Assembly (NCBI GenBank): GCA_965232575.1
Contig: CBDDPZ010000009.1
Coordinates: forward strand, 992,001 to 1,056,000
DNA from: Bin5 sp965232575
GTDB lineage: Bacteria > Chloroflexota > Anaerolineae > Caldilineales > Caldilineaceae
DNA length: 64,000 nucleotides
Direction of reading: 5' to 3'
Shown here piece after piece: positions 33,901-41,850 of this stretch. Position numbers and translations under genes: made by a program. Within the stretch, counting starts at the first letter, position 1. Each line of letters opens with the position of its first letter. The notes under the pieces were generated by a model that saw only the letters and a program-made list of their open reading frames with translations, searched no databases and was not told the DNA's origin.

Positions 33901-35779
33901 CAGCGCCATCAAACAGGTGGCCTCTGCCCGCTTCGGCGTCACCAGCAACTATCTTGTCAACGCCCGAGAGCTGCAGATCAAAATGGCGCAGGGGGCCAAG
34001 CCGGGCGAAGGAGGCCAGCTGCCGGGCAAGAAGGTCTACCCGTGGATTGCGGAGGTGCGTCACTCAACACCGGGCGTTGGACTGATTTCGCCCCCGCCCC
34101 ACCATGACATCTACTCCATTGAAGACCTGGCCGAGCTGATCCACGACCTCAAGAACTCCAACCATCACGCCCGGATCAACGTAAAGCTGGTGTCGGAGGT
34201 AGGCGTAGGCACCGTCGCCGCCGGCGTAGCCAAGGGCCATGCCGACGTCATTCTGATAAGCGGCCATGACGGGGGAACGGGGGCGTCGCCGCAGACCAGC
34301 ATCAAACATGCCGGCCTGCCCTGGGAGTTGGGTGTGGCCGAGACCCACCAGACACTTCTCATAAACAATTTACGCAGCCGCGTGGTCGTCGAGACCGACG
34401 GTCAACTCAAGACCGGCCGCGACCTCGCAATTGCGGCCTTGTTGGGCGCCGAAGAGTACGGTTTTGCCACCAGCCCTCTCGTCGCTTTGGGCTGCATCAT
34501 GATGCGCGTCTGCCATCTGGACACCTGTCCGGTAGGCGTCGCTACCCAGAATCCCGAGTTGCGAAAGAAATTCACCGGCGACCCCCAGGACGTTGTCAAT
34601 TTCATGTACTTTATCGCCCAGGAGTTGCGCGAGTACATGGCAAAGCTGGGATTCCGTACCGTAAACGAGATGATCGGTCGCACTGATTGTCTGCAGGCGC
34701 CTCACTCGATCGAACACTGGAAGGCGCAGGGCATCGACCTGACCGCGATCTTGCATCGACCTGACGTGCCGGAGGACTGGGGGCGCTATTGCCAGATAGA
34801 CCAGGATCACGGCCTGGACAAAGCTTTGGACAATACTACCCTTCTCGAACTCTGCATGCCCGCCCTCGAAAACAGCGCGGATGCCGTGCAGCGGGCCCAC
34901 GCCGCCCGGAGCGGCGAAGGAACGGATAACTACTCTCTGACGCGAGTTAAAGAGTCTCTCCCCATTCAAAACACGAACCGAGTAGTGGGTACCATTACCG
35001 GCAGTGAGATCACCCGCCGCTTCGGACCGGACGGGCTGCCTGAAGACACCATTCAACTGCACTTCCGGGGCGCTGCCGGCCAGAGCTTCGGCGCCTTCAT
35101 CCCCAATGGCATGACGCTTGAACTCGAGGGCGATGGCAACGACTACTTCGGCAAGGGGCTTTCAGGCGGCAAGATCATCGCCTACCCGCCCTACGGCTCA
35201 ACCTTTAAGGCCGAGGACAACATCATTATCGGCAACGTCGCATTCTATGGCGCGACAAGCGGCGAAGCCTACATCCGCGGTATGGCCGGTGAGCGCTTCT
35301 GTGTCCGCAACTCCGGCATGCACGCTGTCATCGAGGGCGTAGGCGACCACGGCTGCGAATATATGACCGGCGGTCGTGTGGTCGTTTTGGGGCGCACCGG
35401 ACGAAACTTTGCCGCCGGCATGTCCGGCGGCATCGCTTACGTCCTGGACGAAAAGCCGGTGGACGGCGTCCGCTTCGACAGGCGCGTCAACCTGGAAATG
35501 GTTGAAATCGGGAAGCTCGAAGAGCCGGATGAAATCGCCGAAGTCCGAGAAATGGTTCAGCGCCATTATGCCTACACCAGCTCGGAAATGGCCGGAAGGG
35601 TTCTGTCGGATTGGGACGCTTACGTTGACAAATTTGTCAAAGTGATGCCGAAAGACTACAAACGCATGCTGCAGTGTCTCGCCGAAGTAGAAGCCATGGG
35701 TCTCAAAGGGGCGGAGGCAATGATGGCCGCATTCGAGCGCAACAGCCAGGACCTGGCGGCGCGAGTGAGCGGGAACTAA
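30956..35779 (+). CDS. gltB: Glutamate synthase large subunit
   Basis: The 1607-residue enzyme transfers the amide nitrogen of glutamine to 2-oxoglutarate. The N-terminal glutaminase domain starts after a cleaved propeptide at C38 (EHDACGVGFVV). A central domain and FMN barrel follow, with the 3Fe-4S ligands in CIMMRVCHLDTC (C-x5-C-x4-C). A C-terminal beta-helix (GXGXG) domain ends the protein. A Gly/Asn/His-rich linker lies between the central and FMN domains. The ATG follows GAGGAG. It is followed by gltD in the same direction. Confidence 0.97.
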   Translation: MSEKQLTPSCCHHPTPYAQPGLPAKQGLYDPRYEHDACGVGFVVNIKGQKSNAIVSQGLEVLLNLAHRGACGCEPNTGDGAGMLMQMPDKFMRKVAAEEGIDLPPEGEYAVGMIFLPPRGDYRFLCEQLFERIVRSEGQTVLGWRTVPTSNDEIGHTARLGEPVVRQIFIGRNPDRLTGNDDLAFERKLYVIRKQAENRIRYSQLREGDAFYVASLSSRTIVYKGMLMAPQVKGFYPDLLDEDMESALVVIHSRFSTNTFPSWERAHPYRYMIHNGEINTLRGNENWMYARQSHFESELFGDDIKKILPIIHDDGSDSAKFDETLEFLYLSGRTLPHAMMMMIPEPWSQHETMSDAKKAFYEYHSTMMEPWDGPASMVFTDGTIVGAVLDRNGLRPSRYCVTKDDMVVMASEVGVLPMEPDRILKKARLEPGRMFLVDTSQGRIISDEELKETMASAHPYREWLDEHMVSLDEIPEPEAEAPGVDHSTMLERQQIFGYTFEQLRILLAPMATDGVEALGAMGNDTPAAALSNHSQLLYNYFKQLFAQVTNPPIDAIREELITATEVMMGTELNLLETKPENCRQLKLSQPIITNEELAKIRHIDSSGAAGFRAKTLPILFDVNGGREALEQALEDLFQGATEAIEAGFNILILSDRGVGPGIAPIPALLATSGLHHHLIRNETRTQTALVVESGEPREVHHLALLIGFGATAVNPYLALETLDQMIQNRLLVDIDHDTAMYNYVKAAMKGVVKVLSKMGISTIQSYCGAQIFEALGLSQRLVDKYFTWTSSRVEGIGLSEIFSEIKIRHDRAYPVRLYAQSESNGHGLVATKPEVSAANGNGHGGQLLSPGGDYQWRKDGELHLFNPRTVHLLQKAVRDNDYDSFKAYTKDIDQMNKEWCNLRGLLEFDFEGARSIPIEEVEPVESICKRFKTGAMSYGSISKEAHETLAIAMNRIGGRSNTGEGGEDPARYILEPNGDSKNSAIKQVASARFGVTSNYLVNARELQIKMAQGAKPGEGGQLPGKKVYPWIAEVRHSTPGVGLISPPPHHDIYSIEDLAELIHDLKNSNHHARINVKLVSEVGVGTVAAGVAKGHADVILISGHDGGTGASPQTSIKHAGLPWELGVAETHQTLLINNLRSRVVVETDGQLKTGRDLAIAALLGAEEYGFATSPLVALGCIMMRVCHLDTCPVGVATQNPELRKKFTGDPQDVVNFMYFIAQELREYMAKLGFRTVNEMIGRTDCLQAPHSIEHWKAQGIDLTAILHRPDVPEDWGRYCQIDQDHGLDKALDNTTLLELCMPALENSADAVQRAHAARSGEGTDNYSLTRVKESLPIQNTNRVVGTITGSEITRRFGPDGLPEDTIQLHFRGAAGQSFGAFIPNGMTLELEGDGNDYFGKGLSGGKIIAYPPYGSTFKAEDNIIIGNVAFYGATSGEAYIRGMAGERFCVRNSGMHAVIEGVGDHGCEYMTGGRVVVLGRTGRNFAAGMSGGIAYVLDEKPVDGVRFDRRVNLEMVEIGKLEEPDEIAEVREMVQRHYAYTSSEMAGRVLSDWDAYVDKFVKVMPKDYKRMLQCLAEVEAMGLKGAEAMMAAFERNSQDLAARVSGN

Positions 35780-35856
35780 GCACTGCGTAACAGAGTACAT
35801 CGACCCGGTATTGCGCGTTAACCCTTTCCACACAATACGCAGTCAGGAGATTTCGA

Positions 35857-37356
35857 ATGGGTAAACCAACCGGTTTTCTTGAATTCGAGCGGCAGCCATT
35901 CCCCGAGCGCGCGCCCCTTGAACGGATTCAAGATTGGGATGAATTCCATCTCCATTTGTCGATAGAGAATCTACAGGAGCAGGGTGCCCGTTGTATGGAC
36001 TGCGGCATTCCCTTTTGCCATACAGGGACCATGCCGGAGGGCGGCTGCCCCATCAATAACCTGATCCCCGAGTGGAATGATCTGGTCTATCAGAACCGCT
36101 GGCGCGAAGCGTTGGACCGGCTCCACGCCACCAATAACTTCCCCGAATTTACCGGGCGCGTGTGCCCGGCCCCGTGCGAAGGCTCCTGCACATTGGGCCT
36201 GATCGAGCCGCCGGTAACCATCAAGAGCATCGAGTGTGCAATCATCGATAGGGGATTCGAGGAGGGCTGGGTCGTGGCCCAACCGCCTGCAGTGCGCACC
36301 GGCAAAAGCGTGGCCGTCGTCGGTTCGGGACCGGCCGGACTCGCCTGCTCCGACCAGCTGAACGCCGCCGGTCATACCGTCACCGTCTATGAACGGGCCG
36401 ACCGCATTGGGGGGTTGCTGATGTACGGCATCCCCAACATGAAGTTGGAGAAGGAGCGCGTCGAGCAACGCGTGGACCTAATGCGCGCCGAAGGCGTTAC
36501 CTTCATTACCAACTGCGAAGTCGGCAAGGACATTCTTGCCGACAGCTTGCTCGAAGAGAACGACGCGATCGTGCTCTGCGGCGGCGCAACCAACCCCAAC
36601 AATTTGCCTATTGAAGGCAGAGAGTTGGAAGGCGTCCACTTTGCGATGGAGTTCCTGCACGGTAATACCAAGCATCTCCTGGATAGCAAATACGGCGAAG
36701 TTCCCGGTGAGGGTTTCGATTATCCATTTATTTCTGCCGAGGGCAAAGACGTGATCGTTATTGGCGGTGGTGACACAGGCAATGACTGCCTGGGGACTGC
36801 GATGCGCCATGGATGCAATAGCGTCAATATGTTCGAAATTATGCCCAAGCCACCGCCGGAACGGGCCCCAAGCAATCCCTGGCCCGAATGGCCGAACATC
36901 TTTCGCGTCGACTACGGCCACGCCGAGGCGGCGGCGCGCTTTGGCGATGACCCCCGAACCTTCCTTATAAGCACGAAAAGGTTCGTAGGCGACGAACATG
37001 GCAGATTGAAGGAATTACATACCGTAATGATTGAGTGGTTGCCGAGTGTCAACGGAGCCCGGCCCGAATTGCGCGAAGTGCCAGGCACGGAGAAAGTTTG
37101 GCCAGCCCAGTTGGTGTTTCTGGCGATGGGTTTTCGGGGGCCGGAGAACCCGGTGCTGGACCAGTTGGGGGTTGAACGGGATGCCCGCTCCAATGCCCAG
37201 GCCGAATACGGCAGTTTCGCCACCAACGTCCCCGGCGTTTTCGCGGCCGGAGACATACGCCGCGGGCAGAGCCTGGTCGTTTGGGCAATCAACGAGGGCC
37301 GCGGTGCGGCGAGGGAGTGCGACCGCTATCTGATGGGAGAGACGAGTCTGCCTTAA
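35857..37356 (+). CDS. gltD: Glutamate synthase small subunit
   Basis: The 499-residue flavoprotein passes electrons from NADPH to GltB. The N-terminal CMDCGIPFCHTG and later GCPINN and CPAPCEGSC cysteines bind two 4Fe-4S clusters. FAD (VAVVGSGPAGLACSDQL) and NADPH (VIVIGGGDTGNDCLG) Rossmann motifs follow. Start behind AGGAGA. It forms the operon with gltB (77-base gap) and supplies the glutamate used by transaminases of the neighbouring biosyntheses. Confidence 0.97.
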   Translation: MGKPTGFLEFERQPFPERAPLERIQDWDEFHLHLSIENLQEQGARCMDCGIPFCHTGTMPEGGCPINNLIPEWNDLVYQNRWREALDRLHATNNFPEFTGRVCPAPCEGSCTLGLIEPPVTIKSIECAIIDRGFEEGWVVAQPPAVRTGKSVAVVGSGPAGLACSDQLNAAGHTVTVYERADRIGGLLMYGIPNMKLEKERVEQRVDLMRAEGVTFITNCEVGKDILADSLLEENDAIVLCGGATNPNNLPIEGRELEGVHFAMEFLHGNTKHLLDSKYGEVPGEGFDYPFISAEGKDVIVIGGGDTGNDCLGTAMRHGCNSVNMFEIMPKPPPERAPSNPWPEWPNIFRVDYGHAEAAARFGDDPRTFLISTKRFVGDEHGRLKELHTVMIEWLPSVNGARPELREVPGTEKVWPAQLVFLAMGFRGPENPVLDQLGVERDARSNAQAEYGSFATNVPGVFAAGDIRRGQSLVVWAINEGRGAARECDRYLMGETSLP

Positions 37357-37407
37357 GCGGGCCGTCCATCAAGCGCTGATGTAGATCCCAAATGAGATCA
37401 AGAGCTT

Positions 37408-37465
37408 GCGCATAGCGGCAGAGCGGGCGAGACGCCCGCGATCCCAGGATGCGGTCCGTATGAGA
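37408..37465 (+). repeat. Dispersed repeat family B, copy 3 (shortened)
   Basis: Contains GCGCATAGCGGC, also found just upstream of copy 2 near 61.29 kb, and the family hairpin GCGGGCG-AGA-CGCCCGC with GATCCCAG. The outer arms and middle of the unit are missing. It lies in the gltD-leuC gap. Confidence 0.75.
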
Positions 37466-37499
37466 GGTCTTGGTATCAAATTGAATTCACATTAAGACC
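37466..37499 (+). other. Hairpin just before leuC
   Basis: GGTCTT (37466-37471) pairs with AAGACC (37494-37499); TTGGT and ACCAA offer an overlapping alternative. An 11-codon ATG frame (37460-37495) with two Leu and one Ile runs through it. No T-run follows. It could be a small regulatory leader, but evidence is thin. Confidence 0.25.
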
Positions 37500-37520
37500 A
37501 ATTAAGCCAGGAAACTGAGA

Positions 37521-38924
37521 ATGGGAAAGACGCTGTTCGAAAAAATCTGGGATGCACACGTGATCGCACAAGATGAGGGCGCGCCGGCTGTTCTCTATAT
37601 CGACGCCCACCTTGTGCATGAAGTCACCTCCCCGCAGGCATTTGCAACGTTGCGCGAGCGGGGATTGCCCGTTCGGCGCCCAGACAAAACCTTCGCCACC
37701 ATGGACCACGCCATCCCTACACGAATCGGGGCCGTGGAGGTCGACTGGCCGGACGACGCGGCCACGCAAGTACGCGCGCTGCGCGAGAATTGCGCCGACT
37801 TCGACGTACCTCTATTCGATATTGAAGGGGACATTCAGGGGATCGTTCATGTCATCGGACCGGAACTGGGCATCACCCAACCGGGTATGACGATCGTTTG
37901 CGGTGACAGCCACACAAGCACACACGGCGCGTTCGGGGCGCTGGCGTTCGGCATCGGCACCAGCGAAGTGGGCCACGTGCTGGCGACGCAATGCCTCATG
38001 CAGAGCAAGGCGAAAACTTTCGCGATCAACGTTGAAGGCTCGCTGGGCCCAGGTGTCACCGCCAAGGACATAATCCTTGCCATAATCGCCAAAAATGGAG
38101 CCGGCGGAGGCGTCGGGTATGTCTTTGAATACCGGGGGTCGGCAATTCGGGCTCTTGACATGGCCAGCCGCATGACCATCTGCAACATGAGCATCGAGGG
38201 CGGCGCACGCGCCGGTCTGATCGCGCCCGACGAGACGACTTTCGAATACATCAAGGGACGAACCTATGCGCCCAAAGGGGACGCCTGGAATGAGGCCGTT
38301 GCCTACTGGCGCACTCTGAAGTCCGACGATGACGCCACGTTCGACCGGGCGTTGACGCTCGACGCGTCCGCGCTTGAACCCATGGTGACCTACGGAACCA
38401 ACCCAGGCCAGGGCGTGCCCGTCACCAAGCGCGTACCCAAAGCGAGCGAACTGGACGACCCCGCCGAAAGGCGCAGCCTCCGGAACGCGCTCGAATACAT
38501 GGGCCTGACCGAAGGCCAGCCCATCGAAGGCCAGCATGTCGACATCGTCTTCATCGGCTCCTGCACCAACAGCCGAATCGAAGACTTGCGCGCCGCCGCC
38601 GGCATCGCCAAAGGCCGCCGCGTTCCGAACCACGTGGAGGCGCTCGTTGTTCCCGGCTCCAAGGCGGTTAAAGCCCAGGCGGAAGCAGAGGGCCTGGACC
38701 GCATCTTCAGCGAGGCCGGCTTTGAATGGCGCGGGGCAGGCTGCAGCATGTGCCTGGCGATGAACGACGACAAAGCCGGCGAAGGAAAATACGTCGCAAG
38801 CACCAGCAACCGAAACTTCATGGGCAGGCAAGGGCCAGGCAGCCGATCTCTGCTGATGAGCCCGATCATGGCCGCCGCAGCCGCGGTCAACGGCCGCGTC
38901 ACCGACGTGCGGGAGATCCTCTGA
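37521..38924 (+). CDS. leuC: 3-Isopropylmalate dehydratase large subunit
   Basis: The 467-residue aconitase-like enzyme isomerises 2- to 3-isopropylmalate, and citramalate in the pyruvate route to isoleucine. It has the N-terminal TLFEKIWDAHV, the CGDSHTSTHGAFG motif, and iron-sulfur Cys in GSCTNSRIEDLR and GCSMCLAMN. The length is normal for bacterial LeuC. It is translationally coupled to leuD. A second aconitase-like pair at 6-8 kb serves lysine. Confidence 0.96.
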   Translation: MGKTLFEKIWDAHVIAQDEGAPAVLYIDAHLVHEVTSPQAFATLRERGLPVRRPDKTFATMDHAIPTRIGAVEVDWPDDAATQVRALRENCADFDVPLFDIEGDIQGIVHVIGPELGITQPGMTIVCGDSHTSTHGAFGALAFGIGTSEVGHVLATQCLMQSKAKTFAINVEGSLGPGVTAKDIILAIIAKNGAGGGVGYVFEYRGSAIRALDMASRMTICNMSIEGGARAGLIAPDETTFEYIKGRTYAPKGDAWNEAVAYWRTLKSDDDATFDRALTLDASALEPMVTYGTNPGQGVPVTKRVPKASELDDPAERRSLRNALEYMGLTEGQPIEGQHVDIVFIGSCTNSRIEDLRAAAGIAKGRRVPNHVEALVVPGSKAVKAQAEAEGLDRIFSEAGFEWRGAGCSMCLAMNDDKAGEGKYVASTSNRNFMGRQGPGSRSLLMSPIMAAAAAVNGRVTDVREIL

Positions 38925-39541
38925 TGCAACCTTTCACTACCCTGACTTCGACCGCACTGCCCCTGCGAACCGAGAACGTCGACACAGACCAGATCATACC
39001 GGCCCGCTATCTTACCGCCGTCACCCAGGAGGGTATGGGAGACGGTCTGTTTTCATGGTGGCGATACGCCCGTGACGGCAGCCCGAATCCGGACTTCGTT
39101 CTTAATCAACCCCAATACCAGGGCTCTGAAATACTCGTGGCCGGCCGCAATTTCGGCATCGGATCCAGCCGCGAACATGCGGTATGGGCGCTCACCCAGT
39201 ACGGATTCCGGGCCGTAATTTCGCCCGCATTCGCCGATATCTTCTACAACAATAGCCTGAAGAACGGACTCTTGCCGATCAGATTGCCTGAAGAGACTGT
39301 CGGCCGGCTGCTCGATATGGTCGAAGAGGTTCCGCGAACGAGCATCAGCATCGACCTGCCAAGCCAGACGGTCACATTGCCGGACGTTGACAGCGGCACA
39401 GCGGGGGACTCGGAAGGTCCCTGGTCATTTGACATCGATCCCTTCCGCAAGCAGTGCCTACTGCGCGGCCTGGATGACCTCGGCTATCTTCTGGACAAGG
39501 AGGAGCAGATCAGCGCCTTCGAGGCCGCAGCGTCATTCTGA
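38924..39541 (+). CDS. leuD: 3-Isopropylmalate dehydratase small subunit
   Basis: The 205-residue swivel domain pairs with LeuC. NVDTDQIIPARYL near the start and GRNFGIGSSREHA are diagnostic. I chose ATG 38924, which shares bases with the leuC stop (TGATG); the frame is open farther upstream inside leuC, where coding is unlikely. Confidence 0.95.
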   Translation: MQPFTTLTSTALPLRTENVDTDQIIPARYLTAVTQEGMGDGLFSWWRYARDGSPNPDFVLNQPQYQGSEILVAGRNFGIGSSREHAVWALTQYGFRAVISPAFADIFYNNSLKNGLLPIRLPEETVGRLLDMVEEVPRTSISIDLPSQTVTLPDVDSGTAGDSEGPWSFDIDPFRKQCLLRGLDDLGYLLDKEEQISAFEAAASF

Positions 39542-39630
39542 CAACGCCTGATCGCGAGCTGCCCCTGCCCCCAGAGCGGATTCAGGCAGCTGCCGATCAC
39601 GAGTTGGCACATGGAAAGGGGATGAAGCGG

Positions 39631-40437
39631 ATGACAACGGGCGCTCCTCCGGCGGACGGCAAGAGTGCGGTGTGGAAAGACCCCTCGCTGGTTTACAATT
39701 ACCTCCGAAGCGTGCGAAAGGGCGTCCCCCTGGCGCAGATCCAGTTGGACGTGATGATGCGGGTGATTGCGGGGCCGGAGGAAGACCAGGCTCTGGACGA
39801 GCGGCCTGTACACAATTTCCTTGACCTGGGCTGCGGCGACGGAATTTTGGCGGCAGCGATCCTGGAGAAATACCCCCGCGCCAAGGGAACGTTGGTCGAT
39901 TTCTCCACTTCCATGCTTCAGGCTGCGCTAAGCAATCTGCAGGACTATAGCAGATCGCTTCACGTCTCGTCTGCAGACTACACAGACCCTGCCTGGTTCG
40001 ACATCATCTCCGCCCACGCGCCGTTTGACGTCGTTGTCTCCGGATTCTCGATTCACCACCAGCCCGATTCAATCAAGCGTCAGGTCTATACCGACATATT
40101 CGACCTGCTCATGCCCGGCGGCATCTTCGTGAACATCGAACATGTCTCCTCTGCGACGCCGCGAATCGAGGCGATTTATGACGACTATTTCATCGACACG
40201 CTGTGGGCAAGCCAGTTGACTGACGGCGACGGCCAGACACGTAACCAGGTGGCCGCCGCCTATCACGACCGGGAAGATAAACAGGCCAATATTCTGGCCC
40301 CGGTGGAGTCGCAGTGCGCATGGCTGCGCGAGATCGGCTTTGACGATGTTGACTGCTATTTCAGAGTGTTTGAATTGGCGGTCTTCGGAGGCAGACGCCC
40401 CTTGACAGTGGACGATGACATTGACTATTCGGAGTAG
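39631..40437 (+). CDS. SAM-dependent methyltransferase
   Basis: The 268-residue class I methyltransferase has the motif I NFLDLGCGDGILAAAIL, an acidic residue at the end of strand 2 (TLVDFS), and a motif IV-like VVVSGFSIHH, followed by PGGIFVNIEH. It resembles methyltransferases of the ubiquinone/type-11 group. I chose ATG 39631 with AAGGGG nine bases upstream; ATG 39622 and TTG 39604 are alternatives. It sits between leuD and leuB in the leucine cluster, unusual for a methyltransferase; substrate unknown. Confidence 0.82.
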   Translation: MTTGAPPADGKSAVWKDPSLVYNYLRSVRKGVPLAQIQLDVMMRVIAGPEEDQALDERPVHNFLDLGCGDGILAAAILEKYPRAKGTLVDFSTSMLQAALSNLQDYSRSLHVSSADYTDPAWFDIISAHAPFDVVVSGFSIHHQPDSIKRQVYTDIFDLLMPGGIFVNIEHVSSATPRIEAIYDDYFIDTLWASQLTDGDGQTRNQVAAAYHDREDKQANILAPVESQCAWLREIGFDDVDCYFRVFELAVFGGRRPLTVDDDIDYSE

Positions 40438-40647
40438 CCTGCCGTTTCCATAGTCGCACAAGGCAGCGTCTGACAAATGCAGAGGCGTTACAGGGAAATC
40501 ATCTTGAAGGCGAGGGTTACGCGAACAAGACTTTCGAACAAAGAATTTTACAAAAGATCCTTTGCGCTACGAAAGGAACGTCAGCTCCCCGGCTTCGCTA
40601 AAGACGCTTAGAGTCAGAGAGAGCAACTCAAGAAGGAAAAGTAACGA

Positions 40648-41736
40648 ATGGATGCAACGATTGTCATTTTGAACGGTGACGGAATCGGCCCGGAAGTCAC
40701 GGCGGAAGCCAAAAAGGTGCTGGCTGCCGTAGCCGACCGGTTCGGCCATAACTTTGTCTTCGACCACCAGCAGATCGGCGGCAGATCAATCGATGAATTG
40801 GGCACCAGTTTACCGGACGAGACCGTCGAAGCCGCGTCTGCGGCCGAGGCCGTCCTGCTTGGCGCCGTTGGCGGACCAAAGTGGGATGACCCCAGCCTGC
40901 CCGACAGGCCGGAACGCGGCGTGCTGGCCCTCCGCAAAAGCCTTGACCTCTTTGCCAACCTGCGCCCCGTGAAGCTTCAGCCCCAGCTGCTCTCCGCCAG
41001 CACAATCAAGGAGGAGACGCTGGAAGGTGTAGACCTGCTCGTCGTACGCGAGTTGACCGGAGGCATTTACTTCGGCGAACGCAAAGAGCCCGAAGACAAC
41101 TTCGAAGCCTTCGACACAATGCTCTACACAAGGCCGGAAATCGATCGCGTTGTCAGGCTGGCTGCGTCCGCAGCCATGGACCGCAATCGCCGCCTCGCCA
41201 GCGTGGACAAGGCAAACGTGCTCGCCTCCTCCCGCCTCTGGCGCAGCGTCGCCACCGAGGCACTCGCCGACTACCCCGATCTGGAGGTTGAGCACATTCT
41301 GGTCGACGCCATGGCCATGCATTTAATCCGCAGACCGGCCGACTTCGACGTGATCGTTGCCGGGAACCTGTTCGGCGACATCCTGACCGACGAGGCATCC
41401 ATGCTTGCCGGTTCAATGGGTATGCTGCCCTCCGCCAGCCTGGGCGACGTCAGCAACCGCCACAAATTGCCCCTCGGCCTCTATGAGCCGATCCACGGCA
41501 GCGCGCCAGACATTGCGGGACAGGGAATCGCCAACCCCTTGGCCGCGATTCTGAGCAGCGCCATGCTCCTCCGCCACAGTCTCGGCCTGGAAGAGGAGGC
41601 CGCGGCCGTTGAAGCCGCCGTTGATGCCATTCTGGCTCTCGGCGTACGCACGCCGGACATTGCCCAGCCCGGAACCGAGACGGCAGGCACAGAAGTACTG
41701 GGGAATCTCGTCGTGCAGGAGGTCCGGGGCTCATAG
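40648..41736 (+). CDS. leuB: 3-Isopropylmalate dehydrogenase
   Basis: The 362-residue enzyme oxidatively decarboxylates 3-isopropylmalate with NAD. Typical LeuB segments are ILNGDGIGPEV, LLGAVGGPKWDD, LRKSLDLFANLRP, the RELTGGIYFG loop, and the C-terminal EPIHGSAPDIAGQGIANP. The start follows AAGAAGGAAAAG. A 210-base gap without recognised elements precedes it. It could also accept methylmalate in the citramalate route. A separate homoisocitrate dehydrogenase for lysine is not in the window. Confidence 0.96.
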   Translation: MDATIVILNGDGIGPEVTAEAKKVLAAVADRFGHNFVFDHQQIGGRSIDELGTSLPDETVEAASAAEAVLLGAVGGPKWDDPSLPDRPERGVLALRKSLDLFANLRPVKLQPQLLSASTIKEETLEGVDLLVVRELTGGIYFGERKEPEDNFEAFDTMLYTRPEIDRVVRLAASAAMDRNRRLASVDKANVLASSRLWRSVATEALADYPDLEVEHILVDAMAMHLIRRPADFDVIVAGNLFGDILTDEASMLAGSMGMLPSASLGDVSNRHKLPLGLYEPIHGSAPDIAGQGIANPLAAILSSAMLLRHSLGLEEEAAAVEAAVDAILALGVRTPDIAQPGTETAGTEVLGNLVVQEVRGS

Positions 41737-41850
41737 CACGGGTTCGCCCCGGCAACCGCGAAGATGAGCTGTTGCCGGCGCTCCACTTTGTCCACTAAAG
41801 ACGGCCGATAAAGGAGCGCCCGCTTCAGGTGTATCTGCAGGAATAGTTTG

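Noticed and set aside
37812..38831. 339-codon antisense frame in leuC
   Set aside because: Shadow of leuC; no recognisable domain and no separate promoter.
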